From Rhabditoides inermis (Eukaryota > Nematoda > Chromadorea > Rhabditida > Rhabditidae): 64,000 nucleotides of DNA. The notes under the pieces are model-generated. The model ran no database searches, was not told the origin of the DNA, and worked only from the letters and a program-made list of their open reading frames with translations. Where the stretch lies: NCBI GenBank assembly GCA_963966185.1, contig CAWZYM010000292.1, forward strand, positions 375,001 to 439,000. Direction: 5' to 3'. Positions within the stretch are counted from its first letter, which is position 1; the number at the start of each line of letters is the position of its first letter. The position numbers and the translations under genes are program-made. Shown here in pieces: positions 10,500 to 22,415 of the stretch.

Positions 10500-11480
10500 A
10501 TGCACAACAACGACGAGAAGACGAGAGACGGGGGCGACGAGCACGCTATGGACGTTGTGAACCACCTCGAGAAGCAGGTAACCTTATACATTATCGTACC
10601 TCATTTAAATAATATTACATTAGCAGGACATGCCTCTGTCTGAGTCTTCGTTGACGATGGTGATGACCCGCGTGCAGGAACTTCTGCTTACGCAGAACCA
10701 CGCGATATGCACCCTGCTCGCCAACCACGAGAAAAAGAACGCAAAGCTGCTGAACGCGCTGGAGGTGGGTATACTTCGTTGTGTTGACACATACCTTATT
10801 TTTCGCACCGTGGTCACATTTATCACCTAAATTCAAGATTCATTTTTACTTCGATATTAAATCTTCGTTTATATCACCTATATTAATATTGTTACTCTGT
10901 ATTGGAAATAACAGTCATGTGCAAATGCAGGTCCTCATGGAGCGCTTGCTCACCCACGACCTCAAGAGGAAAAGTTTCCTCGACGCGGCGTCTGGCGCTG
11001 CGAAGACTTATCGCCCTGAGTCGCCCAACAACCAGGACCAGCCCGAGGTCGAAGACAACCCGCGCCCGCTGACTCTATCGGAACTGACGTTGACCCTAGA
11101 GAACTTCCAGAAGAACGAAGCGCGCAAGGTGAAAACGTTATAGATATATAGGTATGTATTATATGTGTGTCTATTGAAAAAGACAGTTATATACGATCTT
11201 ACAGTACGGTCGGAACGTGCTTGAAGACGATTTCGAAGACTCGTTCCTCTATGGCGCCAGCGCACCTACCCCGCCCACCCGCTCTCAGCTCTGTCTCTTT
11301 TGCGACGCACCGACCCACCGTGCCTCTTCATGCATGGCATACGTCACGGCGGCCGACATGGTGTCTGCCCTCAGGCGCAAATCACTGTGTCTGAGATGTC
11401 TCCGTCGTCACCCCGGATCGGAATGCGCGAGCCTCATCCAGTGCGAACATCGCGCGAACCCACTGTCGGATGATATGTAA
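10500..11480 (+). CDS. Gag-like zinc-knuckle protein, 229 residues, four coding exons
   Basis: Exons: 10500-10577, 10627-10764, 10931-11128 and 11205-11480, all joined in phase 0 with GT-AG introns. The first exon is preceded by a CTTACAG acceptor at 10461, so a trans-splice site or 5' UTR exon starts at 10462. The N-terminal 140 residues are helical and charged. The C-terminal exon has CLFCDAPTHRASSC then LCLRCLRRHPGSEC, a paired C-x2-C-x4-H-x4-C and C-x2-C-type arrangement like the knuckles near the end of BEL/Pao Gag. Unlike a live Gag it has introns and stops soon after the knuckles. That fits a host gene that took over a Gag domain, or an element that gained introns. No stop or frameshift interrupts it. 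Confidence 0.6.
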
Positions 11481-11817
11481 GAAGTTTATTGGCAAGTAAT
11501 TAGTATGATTAGCCTTCACCAACCAACCCACTCATATATTTACTCAGTTGTTGTTTGTTTCTATTGTACGTTATGTTGTACTGTTGCGGTGTGCCATCAC
11601 GGGTGTCTTAGACATGTCTTTTTTGTTCCAACAGATAAATATGTTATGAAAAAAACCTTGTGAACACTTATGCTTGACTACTATCGGTCACCCACTACTA
11701 TACATCGCTTGATACGACTCCTCCTTCGGAACCCCTCCACACATTTTCCCTTTACAAGTGGGGACGATATATTCTCAACGCTTGTACTCACACCATTTTT
11801 GTTTTGGCGTGGGGGGA

Positions 11818-12330
11818 ATGTCGTGCCGACGCATCAGTGCGTATTCGGCACATTGTCTTGGGTATCACCAATGGTCACCAGTCAAGAGAAAATAATAGCC
11901 TAATCACAATCATGAACACATTTGTTGAAACTCAAGAACCACATGTTACATTTGATTCCAGGGCATACTCTCCGGCCCTGTCACTGTGGCGTATTGGCGG
12001 TGGACTGTGTGCCTCTTGCCGTGAAGCTCCGCCCATCGACTCAAGCTCCGCCCACGGGGTCCTCGCCGGGGCTGAAAGCGCGTTTCATTTTTATGATTTG
12101 ATCATCCGTCGCATACACTCCTGCTTGACTGCTCCCGTATTTCCCCTTGGGCGACTCCGTTCGCCCTCCCAATCTCAGGCGACTCTGTCGTCGCCTGCAT
12201 TGTTGTCGTTGTTAGCTTGTGTATGAGATTCCGTTCTTCGTTTGTACATAATTGTGTATAGATATATCGTTCAGTAAACTATTTGAAATCTTTCTGTCCG
12301 TCAACTATTGTTGTGTTTAGTTGCATTGTA
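11818..12330 (+). mobile_element. Possible LTR of a BEL/Pao element
   Basis: A purine run GTGGGGGGAA (11811-11820), resembling a polypurine tract, is followed by TGTCGTGCCGACGCATCAG. The start is imperfectly palindromic (GTGCCGA ... TCGGCAC). The segment is GC-rich and non-coding in its first part, and ends in AT-rich sequence with TATAGATATA and TTGCA near 12328. No second copy is present in the window, so it may be a solo LTR. The 3' edge is uncertain. Confidence 0.35.
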
Positions 12331-12794
12331 TACCGTGTCTCTCATAATATCCGAAATTGAATTGCCTGGCTTGATCTGAATATCAATCGTTGTGGTTATC
12401 GGGTTTCGCTGGCTATTGCGTCATACTGATATCAGGATAATTTACCCCAAACCATAGGAATTGAGATAAATCTACTTTGTATGGGTGGCGTACGCAATTT
12501 TTGAACAACCGAAGGGACTCACAATTGATCCAACAATCGAGCGTCGGGAGATGAGACCGCGTCAACACATTTCGCGCACGTGCAGTGTGCAGTGTCGTTG
12601 ATTGTCACTGTCTAGACTCTCCTTCCTCCCTCCCTTTCCTCCCTCCCTGCCACCCGTCATTTCCTCTTCTCTCTTCCCGCGATGCGCCCGCCGCCACGAC
12701 TGCTGGGTTTGGTGTGAGTCCGCCCCTCCAAGCCCCGCCCCTCCTTCCCTCTCTCCCTCCGTCTTTCTCAAACTGCCGGGATAAAGTGTTGACA
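12331..12794. other. Upstream region of the prominin-like gene
   Basis: No frame with gene character was seen. A pyrimidine-rich stretch (12618-12775, many CTCC and CCTT) precedes the proposed start. A GATAAAG box lies at 12780. Confidence 0.4.
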
Positions 12795-13856
12795 ATGTCG
12801 TTGGTATTGTTGTTTTGGATCCACCATGTCAACAGTACTGTAGTATACCGTAAAGTGTAGGTACCGTAACCTTGCTGCTTTCAGATTGGCGGTGATTGTG
12901 GCAGTGGCCGCGGCTGCATCAACGAAACGACCAGGAAAGGGCGCGCCGGTGCAGACACCCGCACAAATCAAGCAGGCATGGGTGAAGGCGCGCGAGAAGG
13001 GTGCGTTCTCTGTCTCCTCTCGGATCAGAGAATGACGTCACTTCTCTCCTAGGCATGTGTTCCCGCAAGCCTCCCATCTCCCCTCCCCGCATCCCCCCTC
13101 ACCCAGATATGTTCTGGGGCTATGGAGTCTTCGATCCCAGCCACGAAGACCGCATACCCGATCTCGCCCTGCAGAACATTGCCAAGGTAATCGAATGATT
13201 ATCGATTGGTTATCGATCGATTCCAGGACTTCACGAACCCGTCGGCGCAGAAGATGCTGCTCGCCGAAGTGATCCTGGGTGTCATGCCGGTGGGTAGCTA
13301 CCGTAACCCGGGATACTGTAAACTACCGTATACCTAATCTCTTCAGTCGTTCCTGACTGCGTGTGTGTCAGGACTGGTGACCGTGTTGATTGCCTACTCG
13401 TTTGCCTGCTCGTTCTGCTGTTGCTGTCGCCCCCGACCGCCACGATTCGAAAAGGGACCACCCAAGACGGTACGGGTTACTGTACTTGATACTGTATCAT
13501 ACTGTACTTTTAGACGGAGACTGAAAAGAGCAACATGTTGGCTGCGAAATCGGAGGACACGAAGAAAGAGGAGGAGAAGAGCAAGGAACCGATGACTGGC
13601 GAGAAAACGGCGAATGGGGGAAACTTGAGGGTAGCTGGAGGAAAGGACGTCAAGGTGACCAGCAAGGTGACGTCACAACTTCTGGAAGATGATGACTTCA
13701 TTTGTTTTCAGGAAGGGAAGATCGATGCGAAGAGTGTCCAACGCAGCGCTGACGGAAAGAATAGCGGCGAGCCTATTAAAGAGAACAAAGAGGCTAGCAA
13801 AGCGAGGTCATTGGAAAAGTCACAGGACAGATCTAAGGAAACCAAAAAGGTGACAT

Positions 13857-13890
<34 letters not shown>

Positions 13891-14513
13891 CATTTCCCCT
13901 CTCTAGGTTCGGAGTGTGAATGCGGACTCTGTGGATAGGAGCAGCAATGGGGCGTTGAATGTGAGCGTTGGCAAGAGTTCGAATGGCACTCCGAAAGCGA
14001 GGAGTACCGAGAGCGCGAGTGTTGTCGCCAGTGCCCCGCCATCCGAGAATCCAGAGGAGAAGATGTACAGTAACCCCGTGTAACGTAGGTATACTGTAGC
14101 TACCGTATAGGTCTCTGGCCGAGAAGGACCGTGTGCGGTACGCGAAGCCGTGCGAAGACCCCATGTATCCGCTAGGACGGAAACTGTCGAGCAGGCGAGT
14201 GTGTCTGCCTCTCTTCATCTACACGCTCTCTCGTCAATCTCCACATGTCTGACGCTCTCCATCCGCACACTCTCGTCTTTCTCTCACTTTGCATGTCTGC
14301 CCCTCTCCATCTGCACGCTCTCTCGTCCGTCTCTAACCTCTCTTGCAGGAAGATCGCCTTGATCGTGTTGATTGTTCTGATGATGATGTTCGGAATCCTA
14401 GTCCTGGCTGTATCTGCGCATGCGACTGCCATCATCAGCAAGCTGGTCGACAGAATAGACATGGACAAGCAGATCGATCGTGCGTCCCCCCTCTCCCTCT
14501 CTCTTTCTCTCTT

Positions 14514-14555
<42 letters not shown>

Positions 14556-15722
14556 TCATTTGCATATTCAGATCTCAACGACGAAATCGAGCACGTAGTG
14601 TGCAAGGGCGACACGCTGTTCGAAGTCGAGTTGGCAGACGTGAAGAAGGGATTCCGCGATTTTGTGAGTCCGCCTCGTTCCTATTAACGGAGACGAATGT
14701 GTATAGGAAGCGTACTATTATATTGACAGGGCGACAGAGTGCCGGATATGCTACTTCGAGGCGCACCCGCCACTGCCAAACAGATTCTGGTAAGAGAAAC
14801 TCAGTGAACTTATAAGTAAGATCTATATTCTTAGTTTTAGGATGCGATGAAGGAAATCATTGTGAGCATCGAGAGTGGCAACGCGGGCATCACAGGAATC
14901 GCAGAGTTTACAACAGCAAAACACAACGTACTCTACATTTCTCACTTTCCTCGTTTACATGTAAGACATCTCGTTTACAGGTGACAAATCCCAGGTACAA
15001 TGAAGAAGTGAAGAAGTTGTTCGGGAAGATCGACGCGAAACTGGCAGCCGCTTCCAACTCACTCAAGCTCATCAACGCATCGATATACGAGATAGTGGAG
15101 GATGACAACCTCAGAAGTCTCGTCTCCAGCAGGGAAACCATTGAGCGATACGTGAGTGCTGATTTGTCTAAAGGATACTGTATCTTTGCCTTGAGATCAC
15201 AAAAGCCATCGACGACTCGTATGCTTCAATGTACGGCGATCAAAAGGGATTCGTGAAAGACGTGAGAGTACTGTAGTCCAGAAGAGTGTACGGTAGATTG
15301 TTCAGATGGTACCGATGATGTACGATATTCACGCATCCAAAGCGACCATCAACAACGTGAGAGGAGAGAGAGGGAGAGAGAGAGAGAGAGCGAGAGAGAA
15401 AGAGAGAGAAAAAAGAGAACCCTTTCTAGTACGTCTCGTGGGGCATCTGGAATTTGGCTTGGATGCGTTTCATCTCTCTTCCTTCCGGTCTCTTTGTTCA
15501 AATCTCGGCATTTGGCTGTCTCATCGCTGTACTCATCGATATGTGCACGAAGAGTGAGTGTGATCGGAATGTTCGTACCATAAGTACTGTATGTACGCGT
15601 TTCAGGGCACCTCTTTGCTCGCAGCTGTCTCTGCGTGTGGTCCATCGTCTTTCTCGTTCTCGTAATTGTACCCGCACTCTGCATGATGTGAATCTCCCTC
15701 TCTCTTCTCTCTCTCTCCCCCC

Positions 15723-15754
<32 letters not shown>

Positions 15755-17624
15755 ACCCCATCCTGTTCAGCATCTACGTCTTTCTGACGCGTTCTGCGAA
15801 GCTGGCGTGTATGCACGTCGGTGACTACTCCACCATGAACACTCTCGCACACAGTCGCCTCCAGACCATAGAGATACCCAACATGCCCGAAATCGAGAAC
15901 GTCGTCCGCAACTTTGACATCGGGTACGGAGGATTACTGTAGTTGCGAGTACTGTATTTTGGATTCAGGCGAGCGCTGACACGCTGCAGCTCGAGGACGT
16001 TGAATATGACGTATGGAGCTGCGATGGCGGATACATTGGACAAGCTCGAACCGGCTGGTACGGAGGGAGAGAGGGGAGGGAGAGAGATGAAGAGAGAAAG
16101 AGAAAGAGAGAGAGAGATGAGAGAGAGGAGGAGGAGAGGGAGAGAAAGAGAGAGCGAGAGATTGGTGTTTGCAGTGAAGGAGCTGATCGAGCGCAACATC
16201 AAGCAGCACGCCGAGCCGTACATCAACCAGCTGGAGGACTCGGTCGACAAGCACAAGCAGATGCGGAGACTCGACAACATCAAAACACTCATCGAAGTGA
16301 GACTGCGCATTTAGTCTGTACACATCCCACGTGCCGCTCCATTGCTCCATTGCGTACTCTATAGCGAGCTGCGAGTCTACATAGATGACACACCTCGTGT
16401 TTGCCCAGTTGTAGTGCATTCAGACCCAAAAACACCGTGGTTCGGATAAGACAGTGCTTCCATTGTGATTGTGAATCTCTAGTCACAATATGCCTCGCCC
16501 GGGCCATGCGTAGTGCGCTATTGTTGTGCAGCTCTTGAAGCCTTTGACACCTCGGTGGCTATCGTCTTCAACTTCAGGACAAGCAGTTCACCGGATCTCT
16601 CACGGAAGCGCTAGCGGAGATTCTGGTAATACGGTCCGGAGTCGGACATATTCACTCAGATATCTCGATAGACAAAGTGAGGAAATGGCTGGATAAAGTG
16701 GTTAGTGAATGCACGCGACGCATACGCGCCGCGACACACTGTTTCACTGTTTACTGTTTACGTAGCAAGACAATGCTGAGGTAAACAGTGCGTCGCGGTT
16801 TCGCAATAGGAAAACGATGACTTTTTCAGCAAGAAAACGTCAAAATTATCCAGAAGAATGCGAACGCAATTTCTTCAAGTGAAGAGAGGATGGAAGGGGG
16901 GAAGATGGTGACAGTGAGCATTGGAACACTAGTCGACATGAAAATGTTCCTCGAAGAACTCAAACTTGTGCGTTGATCTGCTTTCCCCATTTTTGTTCCA
17001 ACATACATTTAGAAAGAGTTGTCTAAGACAGTGTTCATTAAAGTGAAGGAGCTGGCGCTGAAAACTGTGAAAGCATTTGTGGTGAGGATTCTTTCCATTT
17101 TCTTTGTCATTTCATCCCACTCATTGGGTATTTCAGGAAAACATGAAAAAGAAATCGCCTCGCTGTCACATTGCTACGATCTACGACAACATTCGATATC
17201 AACTCTGCGATCCACTCTCACAGCCCGTCACAGCGGCGGCGGGGGCACAATGTGAGAGAGAGAGGGAGAGAGAGAGAGAGAGAGAGAGGGGGGGGAAGAG
17301 AGACAGACAGAGAGAGAGAGAGAGAGACAGAGAAAGAGGGGAAGAGGGAAAGAGAAAGGGAGAGCGAGCGAGAGAGAGAGAGAGAGCGCGCGAGGGAGAA
17401 ATATGGAGAAACAGAAAGAAAGAGAGGAGATAGGAGAGAGGGGAGAGAGAGAGGGAGGGAGGGAGAGATAGAGAGGGAATGGAGAGAGGTGTTTCCTTTC
17501 AGTTCTCGCCATGATCTGCAATGTTCTCATCGGCGTCATCGGTGTTTCTGTCGCTCGCTTCTATGTCGCTCTTCACATGAGAAAAACCGATCCATACAAG
17601 AAGTGCAAAAAGAACAAGGATTAA
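12795..17624 (+). CDS. Prominin-like five-span membrane glycoprotein
   Basis: I assemble 26 exons in continuous phase, about 920 residues. A signal peptide (MSLV then LAVIVAVAAAAS) is followed by a short ectodomain. TM1 (exon 13347-13469) ends in the Cys cluster FACSFCCCCRP. Next is a long charged cytoplasmic loop (exons 13514-14194), then TM2 (KIALIVLIVLMMMFGILVL, exon 14349-14479). Ectodomain loop 1 of about 195 residues leads to TM3 (exon 15430-15553), TM4 (exon 15606-15687) and loop 2 of about 270 residues. TM5 (ICNVLIGVIGVSVARFYVAL, exon 17503-17624) and a Lys-rich tail follow. The order, spacing and post-TM1 Cys cluster match prominins, which organise membrane protrusions. Tweety proteins also have five spans but differ in loop sizes. 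Intron 9 appears to use a GC donor (14195). The roughly 175-residue first cytoplasmic loop is far longer than in known prominins. Confidence 0.65.
13857..13892. repeat. (CT)n microsatellite in prominin-like intron 7
   Basis: CT tract between donor AAG/GTGAC and acceptor CTCTCTAG; it forms most of a 57-base intron. Confidence 0.9.
14488..14552. repeat. (CT)n microsatellite in prominin-like intron 10
   Basis: Imperfect then pure CT tract filling most of the intron between 14480 and 14571. Confidence 0.9.
15357..15412. repeat. (GA)n tract starting at a 5' splice site
   Basis: The tract begins with the donor itself (AACAAC/GTGAGAGGAGAG) and runs to a CCTTTCTAG acceptor. Confidence 0.9.
15692..15755. 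repeat. (CT)n microsatellite in prominin-like intron 18
   Basis: CT tract with a C-rich interruption, ending about 15 bases before the CTGTTCAG acceptor. Confidence 0.9.
16060..16162. repeat. (GA)n-rich tract in prominin-like intron 20
   Basis: Imperfect GA repeat between donor GCTG/GTACGG and acceptor GTTTGCAG. Confidence 0.9.
17252..17490. repeat. Long purine-only (GA)n tract in the last prominin-like intron
   Basis: Nearly 240 bases of almost pure A/G sequence starting directly at the donor CAAT/GTGAGAGAG. It could form a triplex or slipped structure. Confidence 0.9.
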
Positions 17625-18106
17625 ATACAAAGTTCTTACAAAATTTTAAGTAGACTCATTCGTAACATGTTAATGTCTCCGTATAGTACAAGTGTTTGAA
17701 AAAGTTTGTGGCAGACCTATTTGTAAGTATAAAGCGTTCTGTGAAACGTTTTTCGCGTTTTGTTTTTTTTCACTTGAATGTCTCACAATGTGATTTCACC
17801 GCAGTGTATTTGAAATAACATAACGTGATATAAACTGTTTCACCATGATTTGCTTGACCTGGAGAAGTAAAAATTATCTGATTGAAAGTAGAATCTTGTT
17901 CACGCAAAGAGAAATTGAACATATTTTGTTCAATAAGCATACAGTATAAATGTTCACAATCATTGTATAGTAATCATGTATAGAAACTTTTTTCATTCTA
18001 AAAGTCTAAAAGATCATATGTTCGAAAGCTGTTGTCCCCTTCCTGCTTTGCGAACCCACCGTCACTCGTCCTCCCAGGTAGTTGCTTGCACCGGCACGAT
18101 CATCTC

Positions 18107-18259
18107 ACCAATTTTGAACTCAAGTTTTCAGCTGCATTCTTGCCAATGCAGATTCGAAAGTTACGCTGAATCTTTGTTCTTTCGCAAAAAATACAACTGT
18201 ACTAGGTTAATATAAATTTTAATAATACTTAAAGTCAAAAACAAGTCGCCACTGTTCTC
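18107..18259 (-). mobile_element. Half copy of the 353-bp TTAA element, copy 3
   Basis: The sequence from GAACTCAAGTTTTCAGCTGC to AACAAGTCGCCACTGTTCT matches one half of copies 1 and 2 with many substitutions. It keeps one terminal inverted repeat, but the TTAA flank is lost (CTTCAC follows). The other half is not recognisable. It has the same orientation as copy 2. Confidence 0.6.
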
Positions 18260-18267
18260 TTCACGGT

Positions 18268-18356
18268 TTTTCGGTTTGGTTTAACCGGTTAACCGAACTG
18301 GTTAAATACCTGAAAACCGGAAAAAAATAACCGAAATGACGGTTAACCGGACCATC
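18268..18356. repeat. Palindrome-rich AACCGGTT/GGTTAACC block
   Basis: Repeated overlapping words CGGTTTGG, TTAACCGGTTAACCG, CTGGTTAA, GAAAACCGG and GGTTAACCGG form several nested inverted repeats in 90 bases. Confidence 0.7.
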
Positions 18357-18774
18357 TCTACTCGACATTCTTCATCCGCGCGACCGCAACCACCAGCCAC
18401 CAGACAAGCGATACTTCCATGAAGATCATCGCCGTAGCAGTAGCTGTAGCCGGCCAGACCGGAAGGAAAACAGCACAGAGCACAGCCCTCACAAACTACA
18501 AACTACAAACAGTAACGAGAACATACGGAAATATTTATCGAAATAGGGAAATTAAACGTTGTAAATAAAAGCTTAGGTTATCATCATGAATCGGAAATTG
18601 AAACGTCTGATAATAGTACAATGAATAAATATTTTGATATTTTGCATTCTGTCAGTGGAACGAATCATAAATAAACAAATAAATCCACAAGCACAACAGA
18701 AACAATCATAATCATCGTGAACATTCCTGATAATATTCTATCAGTGAAATGCTGACAGTCTTTGAGTCCACAGC

Positions 18775-19672
18775 TCACTTGTGTGTAGAGTTGACACAAC
18801 TGTGCTCGGTGTGCTCCGTTCTCCTGTCGGTCGCCGGTGCAGTATCGAAGCCGTGCACCGACGAGTTGTTCACGGAGTTCCTGAATGAGAGGATGCGATT
18901 GACATGGTTACGAGCGTCTCACCTGAACAAACTCTGCGCACCCAGGAACTTGGCTCGCATCAGGCGGCGGAACTCCTTGTTGTGATAGAACGTGATCAAC
19001 CTGAAACCCTGTTTATCATGATTACATCACAGTAAGAAAGATAAAACTCTATTAGTTCATATCCTGCCACCCACTCTCACCCGTCGACTCCGGCCAGCCC
19101 GGCCCAGATAGCGGAAGTGAGCGAGAACTTGACGAGTCTGCTCTCGAAGTAGGGGGACAGATAGAAGTATGCGACGAGTTCTCCGAAGAACGCGGCTGCT
19201 TGGAGACACGCCTGCTTGAGGAAGTTCACCTGCAGCTTCTGCATAGCTGTACGCTGCGAACCGTCCTTTCTCTGAAAATATACGTAATGAATATGTTCCA
19301 AGCAATACGCACCAGTCGATTGATGACGAAGACTTTCACAAATGTGGTTATGTCGATGACACAGATGAGGACAAGGAACGTCAGCGCTCTACAATGAAGA
19401 GCAGATTAAGAAGTATTTCGAAGCTATCCATACTTGAGGAAGTCGAATTTGTATCCGATCTCCTGACAGAATGGCTCCGGAATGAAATTGTACGCCCAAA
19501 AATCTTCGTAGTACGTGAGATAGCAGTGCTCTGAATGAATTGTGGTAGATATCGTGAACTTCGAAGCTTGCTCACTGTATGTGTAGAAGTATAGGGAAGT
19601 GGAAACTGAGACAGTCCACATTATGAACACTAGCCCTTTGGCGAGACGTTGAGTGAAGTACTGAAACAAGTG

Positions 19673-19714
<42 letters not shown>

Positions 19715-20223
19715 CTTCATGTATTTTATAGGTGTGAATATGGCGCAGAATCTGTTGATGGAAACGACAAAGTGGGAGAATATGGCGATGTCATAACAAA
19801 TCAACTTGATTATGCCCACATGCCCCGAAAACGACACATCCTTGAGAAACGTGATGTCACTGAAATGATGTGTTTTCTCTTTTACTTTGTGTGATTGTGT
19901 GTAATGATTGAACTACATTCGAAAATATCGACTTACAACAAGACAGTGGGAGCGAATATGAACGTCCAGCAAAATAAGAAGATGACGTTAGCAAAAATCT
20001 GCAACGAGTTTGCTAAATTCCAACCAACAATGCTATACTCACTTGTCCGGTGATGAGAATACCGAATGAGTTGTGGAGTGATTTGACGAATCGAATGAGA
20101 AGGAGAAGAGAGACATTGATTGCCAGGCCAGATGCAGAGATCTGAAGATGTTGGGATGAGGAGAGATCTACGAGATTGACAACTGACGACGAAAGCGAGT
20201 GTTCCAGCGATCAGATGCTCCAT
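18775..20223 (-). CDS. Srx-family chemoreceptor (nematode 7TM GPCR), 324 residues
   Basis: Ten exons on the minus strand, joined in phase: 20188-20223, 20043-20141, 19937-19998, 19715-19859, 19576-19660, 19434-19530, 19313-19388, 19081-19271, 18923-19000 and 18775-18880. TM1 reads ISASGLAINVSLLLLIRF. After it comes SLHNSFGILITGQ. The post-TM3 signature is SINRFCAIFTPIKY. Then come CYLTYYEDFWAYNF and PFCQEI in the second extracellular loop. A TM6-preceding KLQVNFLKQACLQ and a C-terminal YHNKEFRRLM follow. This order is characteristic of the Srx family, G-protein-coupled receptors of chemosensory neurons. Length is normal and no break is seen. The tail (last 35 residues) is Ser/Thr/His rich and its exon is less certain. 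Confidence 0.8.
19676..19712. repeat. (CT)n microsatellite in Srx intron 4
   Basis: On the coding (minus) strand this is (GA)n beginning immediately after the donor AAG/GTAGAG. Confidence 0.9.
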
Positions 20224-21935
20224 GGACGGATATTCACAGATCTTGTGTCAGTCCTCTTTTATACTCCACCCATTCCTTTCACTTGGTTGAACGATGTGTA
20301 TTCATGTACATGTTGCCTGAATATCGCCGCCTGACATACGTATCTGCATGTACACAAAAGAAATAACTTGGACTTTTTTCAGACCGGATTAGTGAACCAT
20401 AAGACATCTGAACATGATTCATATTCATTCACATTGAGTAACATTACAATTTAAAAGTTTGAGCTTGAATGTCATCATGAATAGAAACCGATGGAATCAT
20501 TTCTCATTCATCCACCTATTTTCATCATTCCAGAATTAAATATTCATTAATCACGAAAACTACATACTACAAGAACAAATATAGACAAAATTCCAGACAA
20601 AATTCTTTTGAACTGTATAATAGGCTCGCACTTCCCGATTTTTCGGTGACTACAAAATTCTGGACAGTTATCATACAATATACGTTGGCGTTCATATATG
20701 TATCTCTGATTTGCAGTCCCTTTCACATGAGACGTGAGCATGTGGCGTTATGGTAATGCTCTCTCTTTCTTGGGGTTCGATCTTTGCTACCCTATCATTT
20801 TTGTCAAAATAAACGCGCCATCATGTTCTGATCTTTGTCTCACTGTCTTAAAGTGAAAAGAACGGAGTTCTTTTGCAGACTCGAACTTTCTCTGTTCGTC
20901 CCCTTTCTCCCAGCGAGTTCTCCACGAACCCGGAAATGTCCTGCTATTCATAAAATGCCAGATAAACATTGAAGAAGAAAATAGCACTGTCATCTCTTAG
21001 GCTTAGAATATCTCTTCTTCCTGGTAAAAATGGCGTTTTCTAAAAAGACTTCCTGGTATAGGTAGTCGGCATTCCATGTTTTCAAAGATTTTATACATTA
21101 TGTTCCAATACGTTTCACTACTATATGTAGCCGTCATGTGATATGATAATATCGTAATATAAAGAACAACTCTATAATTCTAACAAAAACACAACAACTT
21201 TATATGATAGGTTTGGCGTAACAATAGTTTGTTATTATGTTCCTGTGCTTGTCAAAGTAATGCAAAAATGCGTTACATCTGTGAATATTAAACAAACCGG
21301 TGTACTTTGTGTTTGTACGACTGGCTGGCGCTAAAAAGATAAATAAATGTAAAATGCATTTTGTCAACATCCGTTTTCACAGTATGCACAACAATAGAAA
21401 TACGAAGGAAAACAGTTTCTAGTATTAGACTACGTCTCCCAATCTTCAACGCAGCAAATCGAGAGAAAACACTTTGTGAGGAATTTACTGTTTCTGTTGC
21501 TGCTTTTACTAGAAAGAAGAGGGGGCGAAACGTTTTCGTCATTCTCGTTCTTCGCACCTATCAATCCCCATTTTCGATTTTTAATCGAAAATGCCGCCAT
21601 GTTCGATCCAAATATCACCGATGATCACCGTTGGGTAGATCTGGGTTCCCCACTTATCTGGCCAGGTTCACCTGCTTCGCCGATGCCACCTGCATATTTT
21701 CTCTTATTGAAAGTATAGCTCTTGCACTAGGTTCAGATTTCACCTTTACCTGGCTATGCTGCTGTATGACGTAAATTCACACTTTCTATCGCTTGTACAT
21801 GTTTATCGCAACACGTGAACGTGAAACATAGATCTGTATCCGTGGTCTTCTTCAAACAAACGCGAGAAGAAGCGAAGCCATTGCGGGAAGGAGAGAAAAA
21901 AGGGATCCTGGAAAGGTATCATTACTTTTTAACAC
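20224..21935. other. Intergenic region, no supported gene
   Basis: Lies between the Srx gene 5' end and the DOMON gene 3' end. It is mostly AT-rich. An 80-codon plus-strand frame at 21476-21718 has a hydrophobic start but no family match or clear splicing context, so I do not call it a gene. Confidence 0.45.
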
Positions 21936-22369
21936 TCAAAGTTCCCCACCAGATTCCTTGACGGCCTCCCTCTCCATAGTAGGCGGTGCAGGCGGAGCGG
22001 CGGGGGCGGGGCCAGAGGGGGCGGGGCCAGACAGACGTGGTTGCATGATGTCCATAGCAGCCGGGGACACGGCGATGCCGCCATGTGGGTGATGACCAAG
22101 ACCTGGAAAAGTCAAGGTTCACCTCTTTTGAAAGTGGCCATTTAATTATTGTGCCGCGCGCAGCAAACCTATGTAACGTGGCCCACTCCATGAGTTACGC
22201 ATAAATCAAGCATACCGTACTCTTTCCCTACACCTACAGTACACCTACAGTACCCACCGGTGTCCTTGGTCGGTCCCATCGCCATGAGGACATGGTACTG
22301 CTGATCGAGGGAGGGGGAGAAGAAGCGGGGGTCGTTAGTGGGCAGGGAGGAGACACGAGTCTGCAGGCA

Positions 22370-22415
<46 letters not shown>

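Larger units (their letters stand above)
17625..18774. other. Intergenic region between two convergent genes
   Basis: Both neighbouring genes end towards this stretch. It holds a partial TTAA element (about 18107-18259), a block of AACCGGTT-type words (18268-18356) and otherwise AT-rich sequence without a supported gene. Confidence 0.5.

Noticed and set aside
20737..20800. tRNA-like GGGGTTCGATC stretch
   Set aside because: No acceptor-stem pairing, anticodon arm or length consistent with a tRNA was found around it.
21476..21718. 80-codon plus-strand frame with a hydrophobic start
   Set aside because: No splice partners, homologue pattern or conserved motif could be identified.
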